This document shows, piece by piece, positions 1 through 12,299 of a DNA stretch of 64,000 bases (its first letter is position 1; every line of letters begins with the position of its first letter). The notes under the pieces are model-generated. The model had not been told where the DNA came from. It was given only the letters and a program-made list of their open reading frames with translations, and searched no databases. The stretch is taken from the NCBI GenBank assembly GCA_030015575.1, contig JASDDO010000019.1, positions 511,720,986 through 511,784,985 of the forward strand, in the 5' to 3' direction. Source of the stretch: Agapanthus africanus (taxonomy: Eukaryota; Streptophyta; Magnoliopsida; Asparagales; Amaryllidaceae). A program made the translations under genes and the position numbers.

Positions 1-780
1 TCTCATATCTCAAACATTTCCCTAAGGCTAACCCTAACAAGCGAGGAGATTACTCGCTCATTAGGGGATTAAAAGACATTCTAATTAAAAGAGAATTAAA
101 AGCGAAGAAATAAAATTAACTTACTAATTTTTATTGATGGCTCCCTCCAAGCAATAATACAGAACAGATCTGAATTTGTGTATTGAAAAGAGGCATAGGT
201 TTTACAGATCTGTGATTACAATTTATAAGTAAACAGAGAAAATTAGGGTTATAGAGTCTCGCGCATGTGCAATTACAGATATGCCCACGAAAAATCAAAA
301 CCGCCGCACCAACGTACCGACACCAGAAGTTTCCACCGACACGGGCTTTAAATGGCCGCGGAACCGCGGCATTAGTAGGCTTGGGCCGCGGTTCCGCGGC
401 CCTTTGGGGAGATCTCTTGGTGAAATTTCCTGGGTTGCTTCTTGTTGGCTTGGGCTTCTTATTTATATATATCTTTTTCCATTTGGGCTTCTAGGTTGGT
501 TGCAGATCTTCAGTGAACAATTTGCAATGGATTTTTAACCGTTCGCTTTGAGTCGATGTCTTGAATCATGCTTTGTGAATTGGTCCTTATGTAGGCTTGA
601 TCAAGATTCTCTGTTTGTTGGTTAAAATCCACTTTTTCATCGTCTTTACATCGTTTGCACTATTTTCTGTCCAAGAACCTGTAATCTGTAACATGTAGCA
701 GACATGCGTCAAAAGCACCTGTTTATTTATAAAACGAATAAGAATTGGGGAATATAAACTGCAATATTATGATATGAACA
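1..780 (-). repeat. 3' LTR of Gy1 (partial)
   Basis: This matches 7319-8099 almost base for base and ends in CA at the same motif (ATATGAACA). It contains the GC-rich inverted repeat at 354-401. Its first part lies beyond the window. Confidence 0.92.
354..401. repeat. GC-rich inverted repeat (CCGCGGAACCGCGG type) in Gy1 LTR
   Basis: Bases 354-370 pair with 385-401 as a 17-bp stem around a short AT-richer loop. The left arm core is CCGCGGAACCGCGG and the right arm core CCGCGGTTCCGCGG. The other LTR has the same structure at about 7673-7720 with one arm slightly changed. Related repeats occur in Gy4 LTRs and in the Copia leaders of Co2 and Co3. Confidence 0.9.
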
Positions 781-2558
781 AATACCCCCAAACTTATCTT
801 TTGCTCGTCCTCGAGCAAACTTATTTTTATTCACTAAAATCCTAACCGCACTTTCGCAGGGAAACGCGATTGCACTGAGCACATGCAACAAGCCGTTAAA
901 CCTCTAGGTGTCCCTAGTAGGAGGAGTGTTGTCTCCTGAGGGTTTTCAGCGGATACTACCTACAAAATCCTGTCAATTGACCCATTGACTTTTGTCATCC
1001 AATTAGGCTTTCTAAGAAGGAATTCTATTATCTTTTGACTCGTAAATTATTCACCCATATTCGTCACACTTCCTAATTATTTAACTTAAGATTATATATG
1101 TTATATAGACCTACTTAGCTTTCGGCATCTCTTAAGTCTTCCTTCTAGGGTTTCATCTCCACTTAGGAATTTCTATCAACTCTATTAAAGATATAAGTTC
1201 TATTCTTCATCCCTTTCTCTTATCTAAACTCTAATCACATATCCCCACGTGTGTGTATAGATCACCCCTACACTTGGAAATTCAAATTAAGCAATCGTAC
1301 TCTCGTCCATTGTCCAAAGCACTTATTAATTAGTGAATTTTTAATTGAATTTTGCTTACACATCCTTCATGCGACCGTTAATACTTCTTGAGGTACCAAC
1401 AACCGATTACAAGATGCGTTAGCACTTTTAAAGCGTACTTCCTAGTTTTGCAACACCCAAGGCTTTAGCAGTGACTCCCAAACCAGTTGGTCTAAGGCAC
1501 TAGGTGATGAAGCACCCTCGCTAAATATTTTTCTATATTTTTTTGCAGCCTTAAGTAATCACAAAAACCAGTGTCCATTTTTTTTATTCTTTATTCACAC
1601 TTTTTTTTCTTTTATTTTCATTGTACTAAGGACTTTAGACAAGAGCATTTCAAGGTCTCTTCTACTATTCCAAGTTTCAAGGTGCGTGATTGTGCAAATT
1701 GTAGGGTATACGTTTTCAGAATCTAGACTTAAGCTAGGAACTATTTTTCAAACTTATACTCTAATAAAAGCTTTAATATTTTACCCTTTTTTCGACTTAG
1801 CCCAAGAAGTGAACCCAAAATTTTCCTATTGCTAAATAAACTACAAGGCATATACTTTCTACCGTTAAACTTTAAAGAAAGTTATTTTTAGGGTTTTTAA
1901 TTTACTAAGTCTAAGATCTAGTTGTTCCAAGCTAGTTAACCTACCTGTCAAACTCTAGTCAAATAAGCCAAAATTGAATACGATAATTTTTGAAATTTTT
2001 CAAATTTTTATGGTTTTTCAAATAAATATGCAAATGCAAAAAATATATACAAATGAATGCGAAGGAAGAAGACGTACCGAGCATACCCCTAAACTTGAAC
2101 TTGACAGTGTCCTCACTGTCATGCTAAACCAAGAGGGTCAAAATACCGGCACTTCCCTGTTTATTTATTTATAATTTTTTATTGTTAAGAAAACAAAAAT
2201 ATATACAAAAGGCCCTCCCCCAAACTTCATTTAAACTATGTTAGACATTACTGCCAAACTTTGCATAGACTAAACGTCAACACCAACCAGTTGAAAAATT
2301 TATCAGTAAAGAGTATCGGTTGGTGGAAGAATAAGTCGTAGCGATCCGAAAAGAATTGGGGAAGATAGAAGTGGTGGTATGGAAGGTGTGGAGGTGAATA
2401 TACAGGAGGTGGTGATGAATCAAAACGAGAATGTGAATGATCAGCAATCAGTTGAATATTGGCATTCTCGTAGCTTATTAAAAGAAATGGGGGTGGTTCA
2501 ACTTCTAAAGGAGGAGGTTGACTCACCACAATTCCCCCAAAATGTTTCTGTGGGTCCT
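781..2558 (-). other. Gy1 3' noncoding region with PPT-like tracts and hairpins
   Basis: About 1.8 kb between the end of the protease frame and the 3' LTR, with no convincing coding. It holds the polypurine tract next to the LTR (minus strand AAGTTTGGGGGTATT, about 781-795) with a hairpin TTTGCTCG/CGAGCAAA at 800-819. A second tract at about 2083-2098 has hairpin GACAGTG/CACTGTC at 2103-2120. A third tract lies at about 2214-2228. The order and several blocks are shared with Gy4 (55871-57620), for example the block at 845-960 and the block at 2055-2145. Confidence 0.75.
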
Positions 2559-5500
2559 CTATTGACTTGGCATCAATTGCATATGATATTCAATTATAAT
2601 GGAACTGATCTCCTCGATGTCCGCCATAGTCCAACCGAAAACTTGCCGCCTATCTTGTAAGACCTTTAAAATAGCGTTCTCTTGCTCGAAGGCTAGAGAG
2701 GCTGATAATGGGAAAGTCTCATTCTCACCTATGTAAGCATATTTAAGGTGAGGCGGTAAGGACATGAGTTCGAGTTTCGGAGGCGAAAGAATCATTGCGG
2801 AATCTAACTCGAACTCAAAGGACTCCAACACAGGTTCGAAATCACTGCAAACAACCGATTCAGATGGTTCGACTAACTCATCCAAAAATTCAAAAGACTC
2901 ATATCCGGGCTGTGAGTCGTCATCATCCGAAAACGTGAAACATTTATAATCAATATCGGTTGTGTCAACGGTGGTAGGCTCAAGGAGGGACGCTCTAGTG
3001 GTGTCAAAACTGTTTTCATCAAACAAGAATCGTTCAAGCTCGCAGTCCTCCTGGATGATTTCGTGAATAGAGCAAACTTCTCGTGTACTAGTTTTAGGCA
3101 CGGGGGGCAGACTTCCCATCTTATAAATATTGAACTCACTAGACATCTTCCCAAAGGATAGAGTCATGGAGCCATTGCGACAGTTTATTACAGCATTGGA
3201 AGTGGCCAAAAATGGTCGACCGAGGATCACCGGAATTTGGTTCCGTGGGTTAGCAACAGGTTGTGTATCCATAACAATAAAATCAACGGGGAATATGAAC
3301 TCCCCAACTTTGATCAACACATCCTCTAGCTCACCCCTTGGATGGGTGATTGATCGATCAGCCATTTGGAGAGTACAACGAGTGGGTTTCAACTCTCCAA
3401 CCCCTAATTGTTCGTACACAGAGTAGGGAAGCAGGTTAACACTCGAACCAAGATCTAAAAATGCTCGATTAATTTTCTTATCCCCAATTGTGATTGAAAT
3501 CGTAGGACAGCCGGGGTCCTTTCGTTTTTGGGGTAAGGTTTGAGGGTGGTTAATAGCATTGCTCACTGCACTAGCCACTAGCACTTTCTTGGGTACTTGA
3601 GATGCCTTTCTCTTCGAGGTGCATAAGCCCTTTAAGATTTTCGCGTATGAAGGGACTTGTTGGATTGCATCCAAGAGAGGTATATTTATGCTAACCTGCT
3701 TAAATAATTCCACAATCTTCTCCATTTGTGCAGTTGGTTTATTAGGACTCAACCTGTTTGGAAATGGAGCATTTTGAAAATTTGTTGAGTCAAATGTCTG
3801 TGGAGTAGAATATGGAGTAGGAACGACACCCCGTGTAGATGTGTTCGTGTTGTGAGAAATGGGTCCGTTCGAGTTAGAAGAAGTAGAGCCGTGTGAAGGG
3901 TGGAGAATAGGCTCTAAAGAAAAAGGTGAAGAAGAAGGTGAAGAAAATGAAGAAGAAGAAGATGACGATGGAGAAGAAGAAGAACCACCGGCGGGGGTGT
4001 CATCACTAATACCCATATTATTTTGCAACACTCTTCCGGATCTCAACGTGGTCACCGCATTTACATTGTGATTGTGATATGCGTTTTGTGTGTGACCGGG
4101 ATTTGGCATTGGTTGAAATGGAAGCTTTCGCTTTTCTCTCTCGCTCAACGCAGCAGTTAATTGTGCAATTTGCGCCTCAATAGATTTGATACTTTGATCG
4201 TGTGAAGCATTGTTATGCATCAAAGACTGAACATAATTTTCAAATCTTGCTGCGGATTCTGTAGATTGCTTGAGAAATGCATCTAGACTTTTTTCGAGCG
4301 AGATAACCTTATAATCATTTGGTTGAACCAAATTGTTCGTTTGATTTGTATAAGGTTGTTGTTGGAAAGGTTGCTGGTTTTGAGTTTGTGAAGGTGCTTG
4401 TTGTTTTTGTGGAGGAGGAGGTCTTTAAAAATTGTTATTTCCTTGGAATTGTTGATTTTGGTTCCAAGCGAAATTTGGATGACTCCTCCACCCCGGATTG
4501 TATGTCGAAGAGTGCTGATCGTTTCTTTGTCGTTGCTGAAATGCAGCATTGACTTGATCCTGTCCTTGAGTAGATGCATTATAAGGACACTCTTCGGTTA
4601 GATGCGATGGATCCGCACAACAATCACAAACAGTTCGTGGAGGCATAACAGGGGCAGGAGAAGACGATGAGATTTTGGTCTCAATGGCTTCTAGCTTTTT
4701 CAAAAGTGCAGCCATCTCGGCCTTCATAGCATTCAACATATCTACTTGATGTATGCCTGCCCTAGATTGACCAATAGAAGAAGATGAGGTGGTCTTTGTA
4801 CTCTCCCACTGAATTGTTTGCTCACTAAGATCCTCAAGAAACTGCCACGCTTCGTCGCTAGACTTGGAGAGAAAATGACCTTGACATATGGTTTCTAGCA
4901 ACTGCTTCGTTGCCGAGTTCAATCCCTCGTATAATGTTTGGCAAAGTTGCCAACTTTCGATCCCATGATGTGGGCATTGAACGAGTAGGTCTTTAAATCT
5001 CTCTTAGCACTTCCAAAATGGTTCGGAAGGAAGCTGTGAAAATTGTATAATCTCGTTACGGATTCTAGCAGTTTTGTGATGAGGATAGAACTTTTTCAGA
5101 AAAGCTTTCACAAACTCGTCCCAATTTTTAATGGAATGTGATGCGGTGCTGTATAGACACTTCTCGGCTAGGTCACATAAGGTAAAAGGAATGACCCTTA
5201 GCCTTATAGCGTCATCACTTAATTTGGTCGTTTTCATCATAGCGCACACATTTTGGAATTTATTGATAAAGATATATGCATCTTCAGATTCCAAACCCTG
5301 AAATTTTGGCAGCATATTGATGAACTGTGGTTTTATTTCAAAATTGTCCCCATTTGCCGGTGGGGGTGAAAGACAGGTAGGTAAAGAAGTGCGGACGGGG
5401 TAAAAGAGATCCTGGAGCGCAACTCGTGCGGGCGCTACAACAGGCGGGTGATTCGGGTTATTCGCACCTAACGGAGGTGGAATCATTCCCGTCGGTAAGG

Positions 5501-5660
5501 TATCGTTGGGGTTGAATCCCGACATACCTTCGAAAGAAGAATTTGAAGGTGGAGGTAAGGAAATGGAGGGAATTTCGACTTCGGTGTCGAAAGGTTCGTC
5601 GGTCGGTACCAACGAAACACGGACTAATCGGGCGTTAGTATCCTTAGTCCAAAGTGACAT
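2559..5660 (-). pseudogene. Gy1 gag and protease coding relic
   Basis: The gag part (about 5660-4380) has a proline-rich N-terminal half, then an Athila/Tat-like capsid region with motifs such as FINMLPKFQG and WDEFVKAFLKKFYP. A CCHC-type zinc knuckle (C-x2-C-x4-H-x4-C) lies near 4630-4580. The protease part follows; its active-site region reads FLDLGSS near 3440-3470, and VILGRPFL follows further on. An acidic linker leads to a stretch resembling the start of Athila-type reverse transcriptase (VFGWTMADIEEIS), where homology ends. The relic is broken, with a few interruptions. Domain identity is from recognised family motifs; an exact clade split between Athila and Tat/Ogre was not possible. 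Confidence 0.82.
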
Positions 5661-6779
5661 ACACTAAAAGGGGTAGTGTAGTCAGAAAAAAGAAAAAACA
5701 GAATTGGAGGTAAGATAACGTCAATGAGAAGAAGTGGTGGAAGTGAGTTGCAAGTTTTCTTTAGCGACAAGTTGCAAGTTTTGAAAAGATTTTTTCTTTT
5801 TTTTTTAATTTATGTGAGAGTGTTTGCAAAGAGGTTTTTGAAAAGGGACTTGTGACACAAATGTATCAACCACACATGCACAATCAGGCCTAGATCTAGG
5901 GTCACCTAAGTCTGCTAGACAGCTCCTAACTAGGGCTAGAAATAGGACCTCAAACCGCCTCTTCACCGACAATTGCAGCTAGGTAAGTACCAGGTAAGTG
6001 GGAAGGAACCACAGTAGTGGACCTAATTAAAAACCACTAGCCTAGACACACTTGCCTATACACCGCAAAGTCAGTTAGGATAAACAGTCGATGCCTATAC
6101 TAGTCCTTTTCCTATTGAGCTCGATGTCCTTAGGGCTGAGTCTAATATTTTTTAATTAATTGTGGTCAATGCAAATGCTTTAAGTGTTTTCTGGGGTCCT
6201 GGGAAGGGTGATGAAATCCCCACCCAATCTGAGTGTGGTCAATTAGCCCCTTAAAGTCCGATTAAATTATGCAAAACAATAAAATTCACTTGCAATCAAT
6301 TTTTTTAGCGCGGCGCAAAGAAACCTGTAGAAAATCTGTTATTTAGAAGGGGAGAGAAGATTTTTAGCGCAAAGAAATCCTGCAGAAAATTTTCACAAAG
6401 GATATATGGGGATTTTCAGAGGGGAGAAGGAGAAAACAAACCGAGCAAATTTTACGCAGAGAGGCCAACAGAACGCCGCGGAACCGCGGTTTTGATGGGG
6501 CATATGCGGCGGAACCACGGTCTATTGGTAGGATCGTAGCTCCAAAAAAATTCTATCCCTCTGTTGTGATATTTCTCCTTTGTTCTGATGTTCATTTTTC
6601 TGATTTGCCCTCTGTAAAATTCCAGATCCGAGAATCTTCGCTATTCCTGCAAGATTCAAACGACACAACCTTCAAACAGATCAAAATTGATAATTTTTAT
6701 TTCTTTTTTTTTATTTTCAGATTTTTATGATTTTTAAAATTTATATCAACCCGAAATCACACAAAAGAAATTTTACGCC
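5661..6779 (-). other. Gy1 leader between primer site and gag
   Basis: About 1.1 kb with no gene. It shares short blocks with the Gy4 leader, for example CTAGGGTCACCTA near 5890. Near 6475-6521 it holds two copies of a GC-rich motif related to CCGCGGAACCGCGG, here in the same orientation rather than inverted. Confidence 0.6.
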
Positions 6780-6798
6780 ATCCCCGGCAACGGCGCCA
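6780..6798 (-). other. Gy1 primer binding site, tRNA-Asp
   Basis: The minus strand reads TGGCGCCGTTGCCGGGGAT, complementary to the 3' end of plant tRNA-Asp(GTC). It lies two bases from the 5' LTR end at 6801. It is a primer site and not a tRNA gene. Confidence 0.93.
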
Positions 6799-6800
6799 TT

Positions 6801-8099
6801 TGATTAATTCAAAGATATACTTGTTAACCGCAATCAGAAACGGCGTCGCTTTGCAGCTAGCCGGTGAGTACGGGTCGATCCACAGAGATGGGTAATTTTC
6901 TTAATGTGTTTTTACGAGTTGATTCCAAATGTTGTTTGGATTGATTAAATCTAAAACCTAGATCTATCACTAAACTAAATCAATCTAAATTAAAGTCTTG
7001 CTAGGGTTAGACTTAGGGGAAGTTTGGAGATTAAAGGTTTCCTCACCGCTTTCAATGCCTTATTTTTGATCTATTAGATATTACGATAATTATCAATAAA
7101 GTGGATTAGAATCTTTTTGGAAGATGTTTCTTCCTCTAGATTCTTATCCTTCCTTTATCGATAATTACCCTAACCTCCATGGAAAACACGTGCAACCGGT
7201 CCTTTATACTACGGTGTCACCATTACCTCGATGGATAAGGTGCCGTAGGGAGCGGGGTGTGCGTGCATGCATGGAGTTCTAATTCTTAGGTATGAAATGG
7301 CATGAAAGGGGTGAGAGATCTCATCTCTCAAACCTTTTCCCTAAGGCTAACCCTAACAAGCGAGGAGATTACTCGCTCATTAGGGGATTAAAAGACATTC
7401 TAATTAAAAGAGAATTAAAAGCGAAAAAATAAAATTAACTTACTAATTTTTATTGATGGCTCCCTCTAAACAATAATACAGAACAGATCTGAATTTGTGT
7501 ATTGAAAAGAGGCATAGGTTTTACAGATCTGTGATTATAATTTATAAGTAAACAGGGAAAATTAGGGTTACAGAGTCTCGCACATGTGCAATTACAGATA
7601 TGCCCACGAAAAATCAAAACCCCCGCACCGACGCACCAACACCAGAAGTTTCCACCAATACAGGCTTTAAATGGCCGCGGAACCGCGGCATTAGTGGGCT
7701 TGGGCCGTGGTTCCGCGGCCCTTTGGGGAGATCTCTTGGTGAAATTTCCTAGGTTGCTTCTTGTTGGCTTGGGCTTCTTATTTATATATATCTTTTTCTA
7801 TTTGGGCTTCTAGGTTGGTTCCAGATCTTCAGTGAACAATTTGCAATGGATTTTTAACTGTTCGCTTTGAGTCGATGTCTTGAATCTTGCTTTGTGAATT
7901 GTTCCTTATGTAGGCTTGATCAAGATTCTCTGTTTGTTGGTTAAAGTCCACATTTTCATCGTCTTTACATCGTTTGCACTGTTTTCTGTCCAAGAACCTG
8001 TAATCTGTAACATGTAGCAGACATGCGTCAAAAGCACCTGTTTATTTATAAAACGAATAAGAATTGGGGAATATAAACTGCAATATTATGATATGAACA
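6801..8099 (-). repeat. 5' LTR of Gy1
   Basis: This is a full LTR of 1299 bp bounded by TG and CA. The right 781 bp match the partial 3' LTR at 1-780 with few differences. The first 90 bases resemble the start of the Gy4 LTRs (GCAGCTAGCCGG block), showing the two elements are related. Confidence 0.92.
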
Positions 8100-10196
8100 A
8101 GTTACCCGTCTCGTTTTGGGGGCATGCATTGGAGACTGCAGCGTTTCTACTAAACAGGGTTCCAACCAAAACCGTGTCTACCATGCCATATGAGATATGG
8201 CATGGGAAGAGACCATCTCGTAAGAGAATTAAGATTTGGGGTTGCCCGGCCTATGTTAAAAAGCAGAATCCGGACAAACTCGAGACAGGGTCAGTCATGT
8301 GTAACTTTGTGGGATATCCAAAGAATTCTTATGGATATCTATTCTACCACAAAAAGGAACCAAAAGTGTTTGTTTCTCAGTATGCCACATTCTTAGAAAA
8401 TGAGTTTTTCACAGATAAAGATGATGGCAAGGTGGTGGATCTAGAAGAGGTTCTAGAAACACAAACTACAAATGACGATTTAGTTGAACCGGCTGTTGCA
8501 ATAGAAACTGAGGAATCTCGGCCACTCCGTAGGTCTGGTAGGACTTCTCGCCCACCGGAAAGGTACTACGGTTTCCTCATTGATGGTGACGGAGAAGACT
8601 GCATCATGGATGATGATGATCCTACCAGTTTTCAGCAAGCTATCACGAGTGGAGACTCTGTGAAGTGGCTGGATGCCATGAGATCCGAAATGCAGTCTAT
8701 GTACACCAACAAAGTATGGACTTTGGACGTTGTACCCCCTGGGGTAAAACCTGTGGGGTGCAAATGGATCTTTAAAAGAAAGATTGGTGTAGATGGGCAG
8801 GTGGAGACCTATAAGGCAAGACTTGTGGCGAAGGGTTTTTGTCAAAGACCAGGTTTGGACTATGACGAGACTTTTTCTCCCGTAGCCATGCTTAAATCTA
8901 TTCAGATCCTACTTGCTATTGCTGCTCACTACGACTATGAAATCTGGCAGATGGACGTTAAAACCGCATTTCTAAATGGAAATTTAGAAGATTGCGTTTA
9001 TATGGATCAGCCAGAGGGCTTCATTGACAGTGGGAGCAACGGGAAAGCATGTAAATTGCTTAAATCCATATATGGGTTAAAGCAGGCATCTCGGGGTTGG
9101 AACATCTGTTTCGATGATGTTATCAAAGAGTTTGATTTCATCAAAAATCCAGATGAACCTTGTGTTTATAAGAAGGCTGTAGGGAGAGCTGTCACATTTC
9201 TCGTATTGTACGTGGATGACATTCTTCTGATAGGAAATGATATTCCTATGCTACAGTCGGTCAAATCTTTCTTATCACTAAGGTTCTCCATGAAGGACCT
9301 GGGTGATGCCACATACATCCTGGGCATAAGGATCTATAGGGATAGATCCAAAAAGTTATTGGGATTGTCCCAAACCAGGTACATTAACACCATCCTAAAA
9401 AGGTTTAGTATGGAAGACTCCAAGCGGGGTGCCTTACCCGCTTGCCATGGGGTCACTCTCTCCAAGGATTCTTGCCCAAAGACCGATGAAGAGAGAGCTC
9501 GCATGAGTGCTATACCCTATGCTTCGGCAGTAGGATCTATAATGTATGAGATGTTATGTACACGCCCAGATGTAGCTTACGCACTTAGTGTTGTAAGCAG
9601 GTATCAATCTAACCCAGGGGAGAATCACTAGACAGCTGTGAAGAACATTCTTAAGTACTTGCGAATGACTAAAGAATTGTTCTTTGTGTATGGTAATGAA
9701 GATCTCCAAATGGAGGCCTTTACCGATTCGAGCTTCCAGAGCGATAAAGGACGACAGCAAATCTATCTCTGGGTTTGTATTTACCCTCAATGGAGGGGCG
9801 GTAAGTTGGAAGAGTTCCAAACAGGATACCGTTGCAGACTCTACGATGGAAGCTGAGTACATTGCTGCGAATGATGCCGCCAAGGAAGCTGTCTGGATGA
9901 AGAAGTTCGTCTCGGAGCTAGGAGTAGTTCCAACCATTATTGATCCAATACCTTTGTATTGTGATAATAATGGGGCTATGGCGTTAGCCAAGGAGCCTAG
10001 ATCCCATCAGCGGTCCAGACACATCCTGAGGCATTTTCATTTGATCCGGGAGATTGTAGATCGCCGCGAGATCGAGATTAGGAGAGTAGACACAAAGAAT
10101 AACGTCGCGGATCCATTCACCAAGGCCCTCCCTCAGCCGCAGCATGAGCGACTTTTTGAGATGTTGGGTATGAGATACGCCAATAACTGGCCTTAG
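8100..10196 (+). pseudogene. Co1 Copia pol: late integrase, reverse transcriptase, RNase H
   Basis: The left end is the late part of integrase (WGHALETAAFLLNRVPTK, then the GCPAYVK motif typical of Copia). An acidic linker rich in D and E follows. The reverse transcriptase spans about 8690-9330 and shows KARLVAKGF, MDVKTAFLNG, YGLKQAS and the catalytic YVDDILLIG near 9207-9233. RNase H spans about 9640-10110 with [14 protein letters not shown] and ends with [11 protein letters not shown], the usual Copia C-terminus. The enzymes would copy and integrate the element's RNA. The frame is nearly whole, with about one break. Its opening lies beyond the Gy1 insertion, outside the window. Confidence 0.9.
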
Positions 10197-10197
10197 T

Positions 10198-10210
10198 GCA
10201 AGTGGGAGAT
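10198..10210 (+). other. Co1 polypurine tract
   Basis: GCAAGTGGGAGAT abuts the TG of the 3' LTR. The same tract is found before the 3' LTRs of Co2 and Co3 and, reversed, in Co4. Confidence 0.85.
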
Positions 10211-12299
10211 TGTTGGATATATGTATGCCCTAGAGGCAATTATATGATAGTGGATGTATTTGTACATGTATATATATTCAGTATACATTCTTGCTCAACA
10301 TGATAGTATGCTATCTGGTTCTTCTTTATCTGACATGTTGATTTGATCATGCTTTTATTCATTCATACATGCTGATAAAGCCCTGAGGATATCGGCTTGA
10401 TTACTGTGATTATGATGGAGATCATACTAATAGGACATCTGTAGTCTATAAGCATATCCTGGAAAGTCCCTAGTCGTGGGTATATCGAGACGGAGCATTG
10501 ATATACCAGAGTAGACTAGCGTATATGATACTAGACCCTTACGATGGGCGATGAATGTTCCCACATTCATCGATGTTTGATATCAAGATCATATACAGGT
10601 GCTCAATGGTGACTGGGTACACTGGACGGACTCACCGAGAACTCCTATATGGAATTATATCTATCGTCGGATAGCAGTTCTCTGGTGACACTTGTACAGG
10701 TTAGTCTGTAGACCCGAGATCGTCATAGAGTCTTGTGTGTTCTCCCACTGTACTTTGATTGCCACCCTACCACAGCTCTACTGAGTCGTGCAAACAGGTA
10801 GCCATTGGGTACAGTCCCGAGACACACGAAGGCGATGAGCGATAGGAGGGGTTTCGTCTCTCCCGGTATTGGGAGTTGATGCTGTGCTGTGCCCGACTGG
10901 TTATATCAGTAAGTCCCTGGCCAGGGCTGCTGAGATTTGCTGATAAGTGTTATCAGTAGTTTCTCGATCTGTTATAGACCATTCACCGGCATGACTTATT
11001 GAGTTATTGGGGTCGACGTGACCATCCCAAGGCTCGATATGGAGCATATCTGACGAAGAGACCGGACTGTACGGTAGTGTTGCCAGTTGGCTCGACGGGA
11101 GTTGTAGCAGGTTCGCTTGTTTTCTTCTGATCGCTCGATACCCGGGTGGCCGTTACGTTTATCTGACCGCTTGCGGCTTGGGGATGCTTGATATGATCAT
11201 CACCCACTGCCGGCGTATTGACGAGTCTTAGAGTCCCACAAAGGAGTTATCTAGTCCAGGCGAAACGTTGTGGTGCGCGTATGCGTTATGCGCATGGACC
11301 CGATTAAAATGCGTGTATGGGATACCGTATATTGATCGGGCAGCTTGCTTTTGGTGGGGTCATATGTGATATAGCCGGATTGATAAATCAAGTGTTAATT
11401 TATCATTTAACCATTAGTTTTCTCACTTAAAACCTTTTCTTGTATATGATGGATGTATGCATGCATGTATGTTTTTCTTTCTTTCTAGTTTCATGCACAT
11501 ATGGATGTGCATACATACATACATACAGACATAATCTATCATGGTTGATTACACATTGAAAATGATGGCAATATAAGACTCACACCATGGATAAATATAT
11601 GGATTATTATTTGATTTTATGTTTAAAACAAAATGGAAAAGGAACGGATAATTCTTGACTAGTTTCTACATCCTTCTTTAACCTAGCCATCCTCACCTAC
11701 CCTTAACCATGGATTAAACTTTCCTTCTATGTTTTAAACTCTAATTAAATAATAACTCAAACATTTAACCATGGTTTGACATGAGAAGAAATAAATATAT
11801 AAGGATATATTTTCATTTCTTTTCAAGAGTTATCTTTTTACTCTTGTTAAAAAGAAAGCCATCATCTTCTTCCTCCTTCACCATTTGCTCTCTAGTGTTT
11901 TATAGTGAGCAAAATACACATCAAGAAAGGTTTTTGAAGTGAAAATTAGAACCAGAACATCATTCTACACAAGTTTAGCCCACTTGTTTAGAGTGTTCTC
12001 TTCATTTCTCCTCTTGAAAAGTGAAATTGCAAGTTTGGACTAGGAGCTTCGGGTGGATCGTCGTGGACGCAAGAAGACTTCAAGAGGACCTTCCTCCAAC
12101 ACCCAAGAGGCCAAAGAGTCTAGCGAAGGGAGCTACAAAGGTTGTAGTATCGAAACCCTAGTCTTTATTGCCTTTAACATTTAGAAACCCTAATTTTCTA
12201 GGATCGATCCCAAGTATGCTTGCTTAGCACCATAAAAACTTGAACTTTGTGACATGTGATGCTTCTAAACTCTATATAGGGTGCTAGGTTTGCCTAACA
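10211..12299 (+). repeat. 3' LTR of Co1
   Basis: 2089 bp from TGTTGGATAT to GCCTAACA. It aligns along much of its left half with Co2, Co3 and Co4 LTRs (for example AGTCCCTAGTCGTGGGT) but is clearly a different subfamily. Sequence of Co0 follows at 12300. Confidence 0.85.

Larger units (their letters stand above)
1..8099 (-). mobile_element. Gy1: Athila/Tat-like Gypsy element, gag-protease only, cut by window edge
   Basis: An LTR retrotransposon read on the minus strand. Its 5' LTR is at the right (6801-8099) and its 3' LTR at the left (1-780, start outside the window). Next to the 5' LTR is a primer site matching the 3' end of plant tRNA-Asp. The interior carries gag and protease relics of the Athila/Tat type, followed by about 1.8 kb with no coding. 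No reverse transcriptase core, RNase H or integrase is visible, so this is a non-autonomous form. It is broken, with a few interruptions in the coding part. It was inserted into the integrase region of Copia element Co1, whose sequence resumes at 8100. The target duplication cannot be checked because the left end is outside the window. Confidence 0.88.
8100..12299 (+). mobile_element. Co1: Angela/BARE-like Copia element, right part
   Basis: This is the visible right part of a Copia element on the plus strand: late integrase, reverse transcriptase, RNase H, polypurine tract and a 2.1-kb 3' LTR. Its left part lies beyond Gy1, which is inserted in it. The LTR start (TGTTGG, then ATGCCCTAGAGGCAAT) is close to the known Angela/BARE LTR start, and the end is CCTAACA. 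The visible coding part is nearly whole, with about one break. It is the best-preserved Copia coding region in the window and a relative of Co2, Co3 and Co4. Confidence 0.88.

Noticed and set aside
3859-4071. Glutamate-rich frame on the plus strand
   Set aside because: It is the antisense shadow of a serine-rich part of Gy1 gag-protease.
6780-6798. tRNA-Asp-like sequence
   Set aside because: Only the 3' end is matched and it abuts an LTR; it is a primer site, as at 60237-60253.
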